Shown: positions 1 to 10,800 of the stretch, in pieces
How the letters are laid out: each line of letters opens with the position of its first letter
Numbering within the stretch: position 1 is the stretch's first letter
Source: Sanguinoderma infundibulare
Taxonomy: Eukaryota; Basidiomycota; Agaricomycetes; Polyporales; Polyporaceae
Direction of reading: 5' to 3'
DNA length: 64,000 nucleotides
NCBI GenBank assembly: GCA_032821775.1
Contig: JAVLRN010000001.1
Location: 1,240,001 to 1,304,000, forward strand
Position numbers and translations under genes: made by a program
Notes under the pieces: model-generated
Databases searched by the model: none
Told to the model about the DNA's origin: nothing
The model's input: the letters and a program-made list of their open reading frames with translations, nothing else

Positions 1-669
1 GCCTGCGTTCTCACAACCGCTCGGGCTCGCACCATTCTCTGCACTCGCACCACTGTTCGCATTCCAGACAGCAGTCGCACGACGAGCGGCCGACCGTGCA
101 CTCGATCCAGGAGGTCATCGTCCAGGATGCAAGCGACGGCGAGGGTGAGCCCTCCGATGTGGACCGTGATCGGGATCAGGACCGGCAGCAGGAGGCGAAG
201 AGCATCCCCGTCGCGCTGGTCCTATCGGAGACCCCGGAGCTGGCGACGTTGGAAGTGCCTGCTGTGCCATCGCCTGCGCCCTCGACGCGCTCATCCGCAT
301 CCGCGACGTCATCCGGGAGCGCGCCCCTGACGCCGTCGACGCCGCCCACGTCCGGGTCGTTCGGCGCGAAGTCGCAGCGGGGGAGGCTGTGGCGCAGGCT
401 CGCGGGCAAGCTCGACGCCGAGCCCGACAATGGCGGCGCGAAGGAGAAGGACCAGCACTCGGCGTCGCCGCCGCGCTCGCCGAGTACGAGTAGGAGCGTG
501 CGCAAGTCGTCGTTTGGGAGGGTGTTTGGGCGGACGGCGTCGATGAGCGCGGACCTGGTGCGGACGATGGCTGGTGAGTCACGACACGTTTGATGCGTGG
601 CTGTTGTGCAATGGAGTGCTGATGTCCTCACCTTGACTGTTCTCGGCAGCTTCGAAGCAGGCGCGATGA
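1..669 (+). CDS. 3' end of an unidentified low-complexity protein (5' partial)
   Basis: The reading frame is open from base 3, so the gene starts upstream of the window. Exons are 1..573 and 650..669. The intron has a GTGAGT donor and a CGGCAG acceptor and moves the frame to a TGA at 667-669. About 196 residues are visible. They begin His/Ser-rich, then have an acidic patch, an alternating Asp/Arg stretch, a long Ala/Ser/Pro/Thr linker, and a basic Ser-rich tail with the motif RKSSFGRVFGR. There is no recognisable fold, signal peptide or membrane segment in this part. It looks like the disordered C-terminal tail of a larger, probably phospho-regulated protein. I do not recognise the family. 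The splice model is well supported by the in-frame stop immediately after the acceptor. Confidence 0.6.
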
Positions 670-1312
670 CGAGCGTTATTAGGACGCTCCCTCGGAGGAC
701 ATTCGTGACTGGCATTTCTTCACGATGGACTTGCTTCCGGTTCGGTTCATGATTAAGTATCGGGCCACGATGCCCGATGCTCGTGCTTCTGGATATTAGG
801 ATTGTGCCTAGTACTGGCCTGTAATGTACTTGAACCTTCCAATTGTGTAGCAGCAGTAGCGCGATCTGTAGCTGTGCGCAGCACATTGCTATCCACCGAA
901 TGTGATTCCGGATACCTTCGTCCGAGACCCTGCCGGAGCTTATTCCCTGAGGCACACTCGCCACACAGGAGTGCAGTGCTGCGCAGGCGTATATGCGGGA
1001 CCGTCGGAAGCCATGCGCGGTGCAGGCGGATGGTCGAAACGTCTCCGATGCGGATACTGTCGTCTCTCGTCCCCCCGCCGCCGTTTCAAGCTGGATTCGA
1101 GGACTCAATCACGGCTAGATAAGTGATCGCATGTGACGTACAGATTGCACGTGCTGGTTGATCTCCGCATAGACGCCTGTTGCGGCGGTCGTTTGAGTGC
1201 TCGGTTCACGCTTGGCTCTCTCCAGGCTGAGGACACCGCCTGGAGCTCTATATACTGCACTCTCCTGCCTGCTTCCTCTTCTCTCTTTCGCTCTCCCTTC
1301 CGCCCTACCACT
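670..1312 (+). promoter_or_regulatory. Intergenic region with promoter of the F-BAR/RhoGAP gene
   Basis: No gene is supported here. A TATATA sequence lies at 1249-1254, 59 nt before the downstream start codon. A strong pyrimidine tract follows it (about 1258-1311), typical of fungal core promoters. The upstream part is presumably the 3' untranslated region of the preceding gene. Confidence 0.5.
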
Positions 1313-4300
1313 ATGTCCTCCACCGCGGACGCAGCCGCCGCTGCAAGGGCGGCGTCTACGGACGCCGCTCAGAGCGCGACGGCGCTCTTTGACATCCATC
1401 TCAAGCTTCTAAGCGAATCTTACCTTGCTTTCTTTATCGAACGGTGCGTGACCTCTCCTCGCTGTCTTCCGCGCGTGCTCAAGCGTGAACATACGCACAG
1501 GAAACGTATAGAAGAGCAGTAGTGTGTTCTTACCAGAGTCTACATCCCCTGGACAGTCCTCACCCCTTCGGGCAGCGTTACATCCCTAATGAAACTCCAC
1601 CGCAAGTCCAGAGCCCTCGACGCATATATGGACGATCGCATGGAGCTGAGCACAGCGCGCGTAGCATGGAATGAAATCACGGACAACGTCGAGCGAGGTG
1701 CGCACTACATCCCCCGCCTTGCTTCTCCCATTCTCACCCTTGGCTTCACCGCGGTCGGGCAGAGGCCGGCACGCACCAAGCCTTCCTGGAGAGTTTGAGT
1801 TCGCATGTCATTGATCCGCTCAGTAACCTCAAGGTGCGCCCTATGTTCTCCGAGCGTCGACGCGCGTGCGAGACCGCTGTGTGTACAGGAGGAGCAAGAT
1901 CGGATCCGCAAGCGCATCCGTGAGGACGTCAAAGACGCTATCACCACGCACAATGAATACGCAGAGAACACCCTCCCGCGCCTCAAGCGCAACTACATCA
2001 AGAAGTGCCAGGAAGCCGAGGTTCGTCCCTCGCACTACACTCACCCCGCACCGCGTATCCCCCGTATTGACATGGTGCACCCCGTTCCTTGTGGCGTGCA
2101 GGAGTACAAGTCCGCCGCGGCCGCGTCTCTGTCCCCCACCGGGCCCACCTCCCCTCAAGATCCGAACAATATGCCGCCGCTATCTAAACCGCTCTCAGCC
2201 CAAGCCGCGAACGGCTCACGGCCTGTCGTCACCGGCCCGCAGCCTCTTCGTCCCCTCGAGCGCCGGGCGTCGAGCGCACACCGGAATCGATCCCCATCGG
2301 GGCCGACTTCGACCGCACTTCATGACCTCGCGAACCAGGGAAAGAGGCAACTCAACCAGCTCATGACGTTCTTGGACAAGGGCGGGAACGTCAGAGATGG
2401 AGGGCGCTCCGACAACGCCCTCCGCCAGGTGCGTGCCAAGCGCGAGGCCGACGAGGCTGGTATGCCGTCTTGCATTCTTCACCGTTCATTCGAGTGGCAC
2501 TGATTCTCTCCGGCTTGCGAAGACAAGGAGTATCGGAAGGGCGTCCATTGGTTAGAGACCCTCCGGATCAGGCGGGTAAAGATGGTGGAATCAGGGTTCA
2601 AGGTAGAGTTTGTGATGCGGATATTGTGAATCCAAATATTCTGACAGATGTGGCGGTTACAGTCGTTGGAAGCGTTTGTACGCGAGTCGTCGGAGACGTT
2701 GAGGAAAGTCCTTGAATTGTACTCGGATAGTCTGACGTACGTCTCCGGTTTATCAGTAGTATGCAATCTTGTACTCAGCGGTCCATTTCCATAGCGCTGC
2801 AGCAGCGACGCAAAGTCAACTATGCGAACATGGTCGACAAATGGTCGCAAAGATCGGTCCTCAACGAGATAGTGCTGCGATCGCCGCCAACATCCCCCGC
2901 ATGCTATCCCTGATGACGCCCAAGCCCGTCTATTACTACAACTTCAACGTTGGCGAGTGCAAGGACCTCATCTTCGGCGTGACCCTTGTCGACTACGCTA
3001 CTGCACACGGCCCGCTAGAAGGCGACGTTCCGAAGATCATTCGCATATGCGTAGAGGATATTGACCGGCGGGGACTCGAAGCCGAAGGTATTTACCGGGT
3101 GAGCACAAACCTTGTTCATCCTACATTTTACGTTCTGACTCGCATGACGATGGCAGGTGTCCGGAAGACACGCGGCTGTGCAGGAGGTATGTTTCTTCGC
3201 AGAACCTGACGTATGCGAAGACCGACTCCTATAATCAGCTGCAACACAAGATTGAACGTAACGAGGCCGCGTTTGCATTTAACCCTACGACGGACGACGT
3301 GTACTCTGTGTCTTCATTCTTGAAGGTGCGTTGAGCTGGTTGTTGCAGGGGCGATCATCATGCTCACCACGGGGCACAGTTGTACCTTCGCGAGCTTCCC
3401 GAACCCGTATTCAAGTTCCCACTCCAGGAGCGGATACAACATACTGGGGACATTGGTATGGCGCTCGTTATGGTCGCCGTTAACTGCATCCTAACCATGA
3501 CGTAGATGAGCATATCGCGAACAACTTCTCGCTGCTTCGATCGAAGATCCGGCGATTGCCAGCCATCCATCAAGCAACGCTGCGAGCACTTGTCGAACAT
3601 CTCGCCAGGGTCGCCTCCCACTCTGACAAGAACAAGATGGACCCCAAGAACCTCGCCATCGTCTTCGGTTCCGTCATTTTCGGAGAGGACGAGATGCCCA
3701 AAGGGGGCGACATTCTAGGCATGCAATCCTGGAAGGTGACCTCTCCGCCATTTGCTCCCAAAAATGCTGCGTTCGTTTGCTCACGAAGCGTGTAGGACAC
3801 CGTGATGGAGGATCTCATCTCCAATGCACACATCTTGTTCCAGCAGAGCGGGAGCAACTCCCCGCCATTGCCCTCTGCCCCATTCAACGAAACACCAATC
3901 CCCGTTACGTATGGTTCGCAGCATACGAAGGTGCTGTCTAGCATGCCACCTCCACCTGTGCCGACATCGCCCCGGAGGGGTCACCAGAAGTCTTCCTCGG
4001 TCTCGGCCATTCGCTCGTCGTTCGATGGGCCGCGGCCTCATGTGCCGCAGGATTTCACTCCTGAGCTCCCTCCAAGGCCAACAAACAGCATTCATCCTTC
4101 ACTGCGTTCTGGACCCCATACGAGCTCCCCTGCGAGGCAGACTCCCATTCGCACTGCGCAGTACTTCAATGACGACCTACTGATTACACCCCAGAGCTCT
4201 ATGTCGTTACGAGAGAACGGGAGCTCAACGTCCCTCCCGCCACCACCTCTGTCCCGTCTCGAGCCGTCTGTTTCGTCCGAGATGACAGACTCATCGACCA

Positions 4301-4659
4301 TCGCATCAACGGCCACAAATGTGGACCCTGCGCGAGAACCGTCCTCGAAGCGGTCCTCACGCCAACCAACTCCGGAACTCGCGCCACGTCCCGTGCCTTC
4401 GCCAGTACCGCCCCAGCCTACGGACCAGGTCTCACCCGGCTCGCCGCCAGACGCGGATGATCCCCAGCCGCCGCCATCCCTCCGGTCTGCGTCGTATGAA
4501 ACGGGCATCGAGATGTCTTCCACCGCCGCAGCTGCGGCGTTCGCCTCCGCGACGCCCTCGCCCACGTCCTCATCGCACTCCTCCGCGCATTCGAGCCCCT
4601 CGAAGCGGTCTACAGGACACTCGCGCAAGGAGTCGGACCAGCGACCTTCTCCTTCTTGA
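1313..4659 (+). CDS. F-BAR and RhoGAP domain protein (Rgd1/Rga7-like)
   Basis: Thirteen exons: 1313..1443, 1537..1697, 1763..1833, 1889..2020, 2102..2459, 2523..2602, 2648..2736, 2795..3098, 3157..3186, 3239..3325, 3380..3455, 3506..3735, 3796..4659, giving 870 aa. The N-terminal half is an F-BAR membrane-curvature domain (about 10-340; motifs KLHRKSRALDAYMDDR and KEYRKGVHWLE). It is split by a disordered Ser/Pro insertion at roughly 170-270. A RhoGAP domain follows (about 400-585): the arginine finger is in GIYRVSGRH (R442), then FLYLRELPEP-type and NLAIVFG motifs. The last 290 residues are a Pro/Ser-rich tail. Family knowledge: such proteins bind the plasma membrane and inactivate Rho GTPases at sites of polarised growth and septation. 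Exon 9 is only 30 nt. The start follows a TATA box and pyrimidine tract. The join into exon 8 is the least certain splice. Confidence 0.93.
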
Positions 4660-5370
4660 CACTGCTAGTATTCGTCTCCTTTGTACCTATGAGACCTCCC
4701 TTCCCGCTTCTGCCCCATCTAACGATCTGCAGACGATGTGCCACGACATGTGATGACCGCATTGGATACTGTTTAGTACGTCCGGCGTGTGTGTGTTTTC
4801 GTACTCATTATCGCGTAGCCATAGTCTGGTATGCGGGCTAGACTGTATGTATCACGTTTGTGTTCCATTATGGCTGTAGTACAAGCCCACACCCCCATGC
4901 ATGCATCCTTCCCTTCTTGACATTGGTTCCCACTGGGTAGTTTGCGTAGGCGGTTGGATTTTTGTTGCATACGTACGTACTTATGCTGCGTGTGTGTCGT
5001 TTGTCCCCCACCTCCGTACATGATACCATGTAATGTGCCGGCGTACTCATTTCTAGCGTATATGTATTGTATGGATCTATTACCTGTTTGTCCGGACCGC
5101 AAATCCACTTGCGAGTTTGAATTACACTGGCAAGCGTGGAGCGGAAGCCCATTTGGGAGAAAAGATGCATTAACTTGTGGTGGATGTGGATGTGGTGGAT
5201 GTGGTAGATGTGTCCTAACGAAAGCTGTATGGGATGGGGAATGCGATTTAATGATTTAATGCAAGACTCAAGACAACATCGTAGATGTATGCGTGCGAAA
5301 ACAAGAGACAAAAAAAAAAACAAAATTGCGGGTGATCATAGCGATGCGATGGAAATGATGAAGGAGACGA
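4660..5370. other. Gap between convergent genes
   Basis: No gene is visible. This is the shared 3' region of the RhoGAP gene (+) and the PIF1 gene (-). It holds a short GTGGAT-type imperfect tandem repeat at about 5178-5212 and a run of eleven A at 5310-5320. Confidence 0.6.
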
Positions 5371-8300
5371 TCAAAGTATATCGTGCCACAACTCGAGGTC
5401 GTTGTCAATGTCGAACCCGTGTCGGTTGACGTCCTGCCCGTCCGGCGCGTCGGGAGTCTTGTGGTCGTGCTGTGCCATCCACTCGAGGACGCGCGGGTGT
5501 GCGCGCACCCTAGACATCGGACAATACTTGAGAGACGGTTCCGGCACGACACGACGGGGGCGAACGTACTTTGCAGGGTCAAAGTTCACCACTTGAAGCG
5601 TCTCCATGCGCGTGGCCCGGGACAATGCGACGTACGCTGAGCATGCAAGATTGATATCGGTACGTGCGCACATGTCTGTTCTGGGTTATGAGGAGCGCTC
5701 ACCTTGGCCCTTCTCGAAGATCCTGTTCAGGTCCACGCGCACACGCTCCAAGGTCTGGCCTTGCGACTTGTGGATGCTCAACGCCCAAGCGAGGATCAAC
5801 GGCACCTACACACACCACCCCATCCCCTCCATCTCAATTCGGCCCACACCCACATTCACGCGAGAGCACGCACCTGCTCGCGCACGGCGTCGATGATCCC
5901 GTCGGCGTTGACGGACTCGAACGAGAGCGGCACGCAGAGCATGAGCGGCCCGCTCGCGAACTGGACCGCGGGCCAGACGGTGTTGAGCCCGAGGATCACC
6001 TTGAGCTTCGCTTCCCGCTGCTCCTTCTGCGCGTCCTGCAGCTCTTTCGAGCCGTCCTTCTGCGGCGGCTGCGCGAACTCGGGCAGGGCGATGGTCGCGC
6101 CCATCGCCATGGCGTCGCGCGGCTTGTAGAACCCGACGACGCGGCCGAGGGAGCCGTTCACGAGCAGGCCCTGGACGATGTTCTGCCAGGGGCGCATCGA
6201 AGGCGTGAGGTCGTGTCGGAAGAGGACAGGCCGGCAAGCGCCGTGGCACGTACCTTGACGAGCATCACCTGTGCCCCGACCTTGAGCGGAAGCTTCTTGG
6301 GGACGACCATGTCCTTCAGTGAGCGTTCAACACGTTCATGAGAGAACGGGTTCCCGTTCTCGTCACGTCCCGGAGCGTCCTTCGCGTGGTAGATCTTCTC
6401 GGTCCCTTCTAGCTTGGCGAGCCGGGCGGTGTTAGCACTGTCCACTTCATTGCGTGTGGGGTAGCTTTGGGGGACAGGCGTCAGGGTTATCGACGCATAC
6501 GCCTAGTTCACATCACGGCTTACAGTTCAGTGGGCTCGATCCCGTCGTCATACTGTACCGTGCGCGAGAGCTGCCGGAATGAGACCGTCGTCGTCGGGTC
6601 CATCCTCCCGAAACGCATGTCGTTCAGCATGTCGACGAACTCTGCGAATACATTAGACATGACGCGGAAAAAAACGACGTGCAGACACTCGCTCTGATCC
6701 TTCTGCCTAAAGACCTTCTTGAGGATGATGGGCGCGCCCACACATCGGGGCCAGGACTCGGCCTCGAACGCGAACGTTGAGGGTATCTGTGCGCCGCTCG
6801 CCGACTTGTCTGGGACGGGCGGAAGTTGACAGAAGTCGCCGGAAACGACGAGCTGTGAGAACCTAGTCAGCCAAGCACAGATCGAAGGGAGCTATGCGCC
6901 ACCACTGACTTGGATCCCACCAAACGGGTACTCGTTCTTCCTCAGCGCGCGCCCGACGTATTCCTAACGCATCACCGTCAACACCCAGAAGAACTAAGAC
7001 CGGTCGAAATGGGTCCTCACCAGCTTGTCGAACAACTTCCCGTCAATCATCGAGACTTTTTTTCCAAGCACATCAGCTCCACAACACACAAACGTCCACG
7101 ACACACGCACTCTCATCAATGATCAACGTCTGCACGTTCCTCCATCGGTCCAAGACCTTCGACTTGCGCGACTCGTCGACGCCGGTCTCTAAAAACTGTA
7201 TGTCCTCCGCGGTCAACGGCTCGCCGCGCCGTTGTTTCGCCTTCGCCTTGTACGCCTTCTTCGCGATCCCGTAAATCTTTGCCACTAGCGCCTCCTTGTC
7301 CTCCTTCCCCAGCCCGATCCCCGCCCACGAGTGCAGCGTGCAGCCGCCAATGTTGACGGACGCGATCCCCGTCGAGGCGGTGATGCCGAGAAGCAGACTC
7401 GCCCGCCCGCCCTTGGCCTTGATGATCTCGCGGAGGAGGACGGACTTGCCGGTGCCCGCGGAGCCCGTGAAGAACACGCTGTCGCCGTGCTGGACTTTGG
7501 AGAGCACATACTGCTGCTCGGGCGAGAGCTCGACCTCGTGCACCGGCCCTGCGACGAGCATGCCCGCGGGCGCAGTGGGCGGCGGCGGCGGGTCCTCTGC
7601 GTTTCCTTCTTCTGGCGCGGCCAGCCTCGCCGGTGCTTGTCGATGAACTGGAGGTTCACTGGCTCGCTGGAGGCTGGGCGGCGGGCCGTCGAGAATCTCG
7701 ATGTCGCCGTAGTCGTCGTCCTCTTCATGCTTGATAGACACGCTGGCGGGGGCCGCCTGTGCCCTCTGCCAGTCGCTCGGCGGGCCATCAAGTATTTCAA
7801 TATCAGAACTGTCCTCGTACTCGGGCGTGGACTGTGCACGACTGGGCAGTCCGAGGAGCATCTCGACATCATCGACGTCTATTTCGTCGAAGTACGTGTC
7901 ATAATCATCTTCCTCCTTGACTTCTTGCTTGACACGCTGAGGCGCACTAGCCTGTTGCGCTCTGACAGTCGAGGGGCCAGGGTCACCGCGCCTTTGTGCC
8001 GTGGATGGCATGGGAGCAACGCGTTGTTGAACAGGCTCTGATGGTCAAACAAATGTCAGAGCGACGAATGAGTGTGCACGTGTAAGTCAAGACGCACGCT
8101 GGTATGGGGGAGCGGCGTCGACTGCGGTAGCATCCGCAATACCCTCCAGCCAGGCTTGTGCCTCTGGCATAGAACGAAAACTCTTGTATATCACACCGGG
8201 AACACGAGAAACCTATCGCAAACGTCACTTAAGAATAGTAATTGACCTGGTCATGAAGTACTCACATTGGCCTTGCACTGGCAGCACAAAGGGGATCGAT

Positions 8301-8416
8301 GTCAATGAGGCGCTCGCTGTAGACAAACGGAGTGGTTTGCGCACCTGCTCCCACGTAGTGTAGATCTTGGTGCCCTCGCGGCCATTGTGAACGGCGTAAA
8401 ATTTCGTTTTGACCAT
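5371..8416 (-). CDS. PIF1: PIF1-family DNA helicase with N-terminal RNase H1-type hybrid-binding domain
   Basis: Twelve exons (transcript order 8345..8416, 8266..8277, 8098..8212, 7111..8037, 7021..7055, 6910..6963, 6693..6852, 6524..6641, 6254..6464, 5874..6182, 5703..5805, 5371..5636) give 793 aa. Residues 1-55 match the RNase H1 N-terminal RNA:DNA-hybrid-binding fold: [20 protein letters not shown], then CKAN, then [19 protein letters not shown]. Residues 60-230 are acidic and disordered. The helicase has Walker A GSAGTGKS (258-265), the DEISMID box after residue 373, [24 protein letters not shown] and a C-terminal [11 protein letters not shown] / YVALSRA motif. Family knowledge: PIF1 is a 5'-3' helicase that unwinds G-quadruplexes and RNA:DNA hybrids in nucleus and mitochondria. 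Exon 2 is a 12-nt microexon that completes the hybrid-binding motif. The intron 6642..6692 appears to be GC-AG. Confidence 0.92.
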
Positions 8417-8937
8417 GCCACTGTACGCCTTACGTTCGGGCCAAGATGAAGGGGCCCTCGAGGGAGGGTGCTACAGTCGCGGTTGGCAACAAACGGGCAC
8501 TCGGCACGAGGCTCGCCTGCAGCGCCGACGCGCTCTTCACGCGTACAATCACGTGGGCCCGACCTGTGGCACACAAGTAGTGTCATAACAATCGTGTCTA
8601 GCAAAGCGGAACAAGCTGCTCTGCTGCTGTGTTTTCCTATGACTACAGGGTTGTACCGAGAAAAGAAATCTCTTGCAACAAACACAATCCAACAATCCAC
8701 AGTCCAAAACGACACCCGGAGTGTAGGCAGACTTTTCAGTTATAATGATAGTGGAAAGTGGGAAGGGGGGTTGCACCAGGTGATGATGGAGGTGGAACAA
8801 CATAGGAAGAAACCGTACAATATCTACATGTATGAGGAGTCAATGGCCCAGCGAGTGTATGTGATGGTGACTTGGGGAATGAGCGGGAATGGGCAAAAGT
8901 GGCAAAAAGGAGGAACAACGAGCAGGCCGAGCGCAAG
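8417..8937. other. Gap between PIF1 start and Nudix gene end
   Basis: No gene is supported. This holds the promoter side of the PIF1-like gene and the 3' side of the Nudix gene, both on the minus strand. I see no clear TATA box or repeat. Confidence 0.5.
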
Positions 8938-10628
8938 CTACCGCCTGAAAAGCAACCAACCACCCAGAAGGACCCCGAGTACCACCCAGATGGCCCGCAC
9001 GATGATAACGACTACAAGTGCCTTGCGCACTGCAGCGTAGAACGTCGTCAGCGCAGAACCCGTCCAGTTGATTCTGAAGCACCGTGGTCAACAATCCCTC
9101 ATGGAATTCGATTGCAATCAAAGACTCACCTCCGGTCATTGGTCCCTCCAGACCGCACACTCGCTTCCCAGCCTCTAATCACAGCCCTGTACCTCTTTCC
9201 AAACACCCAGATCCAGAAGTTCACGTCCGGGTACCCGAACCGAGGGAACACGCTCGCCAAGCTTGGTGCCATCACCGGCACCCTCAGCAACTCTGCATCG
9301 GCGTCCGGCGGCAAGAGCAGGGCGCCGGCACCCCCACGTCGCGCCTCAGGCGGCGCCATGTGCGCAAGCAAATCAAGAGTCATGCCGAGCGAAAGACCCC
9401 AAAGCTTAAGTGTCTCGTCGTCGTGTCCATGTCTGGACCGGAACGAGTGCTGCCGCTTCATTGGCGAGGGAGAATTTCCTTCTAATTGGGCCCGCTTCGC
9501 GTCCATGGCCTTCTCATCGGCCGTTTGGGAATACGAGGAAGACAAAGGAGCGCTGGGGATGAGAATGGCGGGGAACTTCATGCTGCCGACCAGAAGGCGG
9601 ACCAAGAGGCGTAGCACTGTCGAGTGCCTAGGTGCTAACCTCGAAGACGCATCGACAGACACCGAAGACCAGCGTGGGCCGTCACCAACGGGACGAGGGA
9701 GGAGCGCGGACAGGGGAACCCAGTGAAGAGTGGTGCCGGGAGAGGGGTCGACAGGTGTGGTTTGGGGAGACAATTGGAGGAAGACGAAGGGGGAGAGGAT
9801 CATGAGAAGACGCTTCCCGAGAGAGGTTGTGATCTCCCGGTCATCGAGCTGCCCAATTGGGGTGTAGGACGACTCAGCCAAGTCGAGACCGATTTCTTCC
9901 CATGTCTGCCGCATGGCTGTTATCAGGGAGGTTCAGTTTCTGAAGTACACGCGATCCAAAGAAGGAAGATGAAGGCACAGATAGGCCGCGCCCGCAACGC
10001 AAACTCGCGGGTCAACGGCCGGCGGTACGCGGCAGAGTGAAAGGCATGTGTAGGCAAATGAACGGAAGACGGAAGAACTAACCGGTGTAGAGACCACCCT
10101 CGTCACCCTCCTCCGTCTTGCCACCGGGGAACGCGACGTGTGCTTCGCGCGAGTTTGGTCCAGTGCCGCTCATGCGACCACTGTCGGCGGTGGAGTCAGG
10201 CTTGTCTCTGCGGAGAAATAGGATTTCGGGCCGCGCCCCAGGGGCGTTCACCCAGTCCAGCTGGAAGAACTCCGTGAGAGAGGGTGCGGGGACATTAGCG
10301 GGTGAACCACTGTCGGTGGAAGGCTGGTTGGAGAACACGTAGGAGGGCGGGGGTGTCACACGAAGGATAATGGCCACCGCTGCGCGTCGCGGTTCTGCGA
10401 ATAGGGTGGTTTGGTGAGAAGGGCACTCGAGTGAATTGCACGGAGCGTGGACGTACGGGTGGCAGGCGAGGCGATAATGCGCGGGGGAGTTGAGCGAATG
10501 CGATGGAGTGCCCTGGAGAGCAAAGGAATGATAGTGCTCGGCTCTGCGGGGTGGGAGTCAGACTGAATCATGGCTGCGCGGAAGTGCGGGGGCATGGAGA
10601 GGCTCGACGGACCTTTATTTGCGGCCAT
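8938..10628 (-). CDS. Nudix hydrolase (CoA-diphosphatase-like) with C-terminal membrane anchor
   Basis: Four exons (10457..10628, 10083..10394, 9130..9916, 8938..9073) give 468 aa. After an N-terminal leader, QPRRAAVAIILRV starts the Nudix fold. The Nudix box runs from AFPGGK to AMRQTWEEIGLDL (about residues 145-174). The AFPGGK plus WEEIGL signature is of the kind seen in CoA/nucleoside diphosphate hydrolases such as Pcd1. The usual REUXEE core reads R164-Q165-T-W-E168-E169, so the first metal-binding Glu is Gln. A long C-terminal extension has no further recognised domain. It ends in a hydrophobic stretch from about 441 (LVVVIIVRAIWVVLGVLLGG) followed by LFRR at the stop, which looks like a tail anchor. 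The last exon is supported by the in-frame stop right after this segment. Substrate is not predictable from sequence. Confidence 0.85.
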
Positions 10629-10800
10629 GGTGGACTGGGGAAAGAGGCAGCAGAGCGGCGGTCCTCACGGTCGACCTCAAGAGCGTCGCTGTCGTCGCAC
10701 GGGGCCACGCCACGCGAGCTTCCAAACGCTATTTTCCAGTCCATTTCGTTGGGGATGTGACGTCGGCGCCCATCTCCCCGGCCCCTAACCCTATCAATCA
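10629..10800 (-). promoter_or_regulatory. Putative promoter of the Nudix gene
   Basis: Upstream of the start codon at 10628 lie TGACGTC (10758-10764), matching the ATF/CREB half of a cAMP-response element, and CCCCTAACCCTAT (10782-10794), which resembles two telomere-type units (a telo-box). Both assignments rest on motif match only. Confidence 0.3.

Noticed and set aside
6642..6692. A PIF1-specific 17-residue insertion (SECLHVVFF...)
   Set aside because: It interrupts two adjacent conserved motifs and looks like intron sequence with a branch-like site. Splicing it out restores the family pattern.
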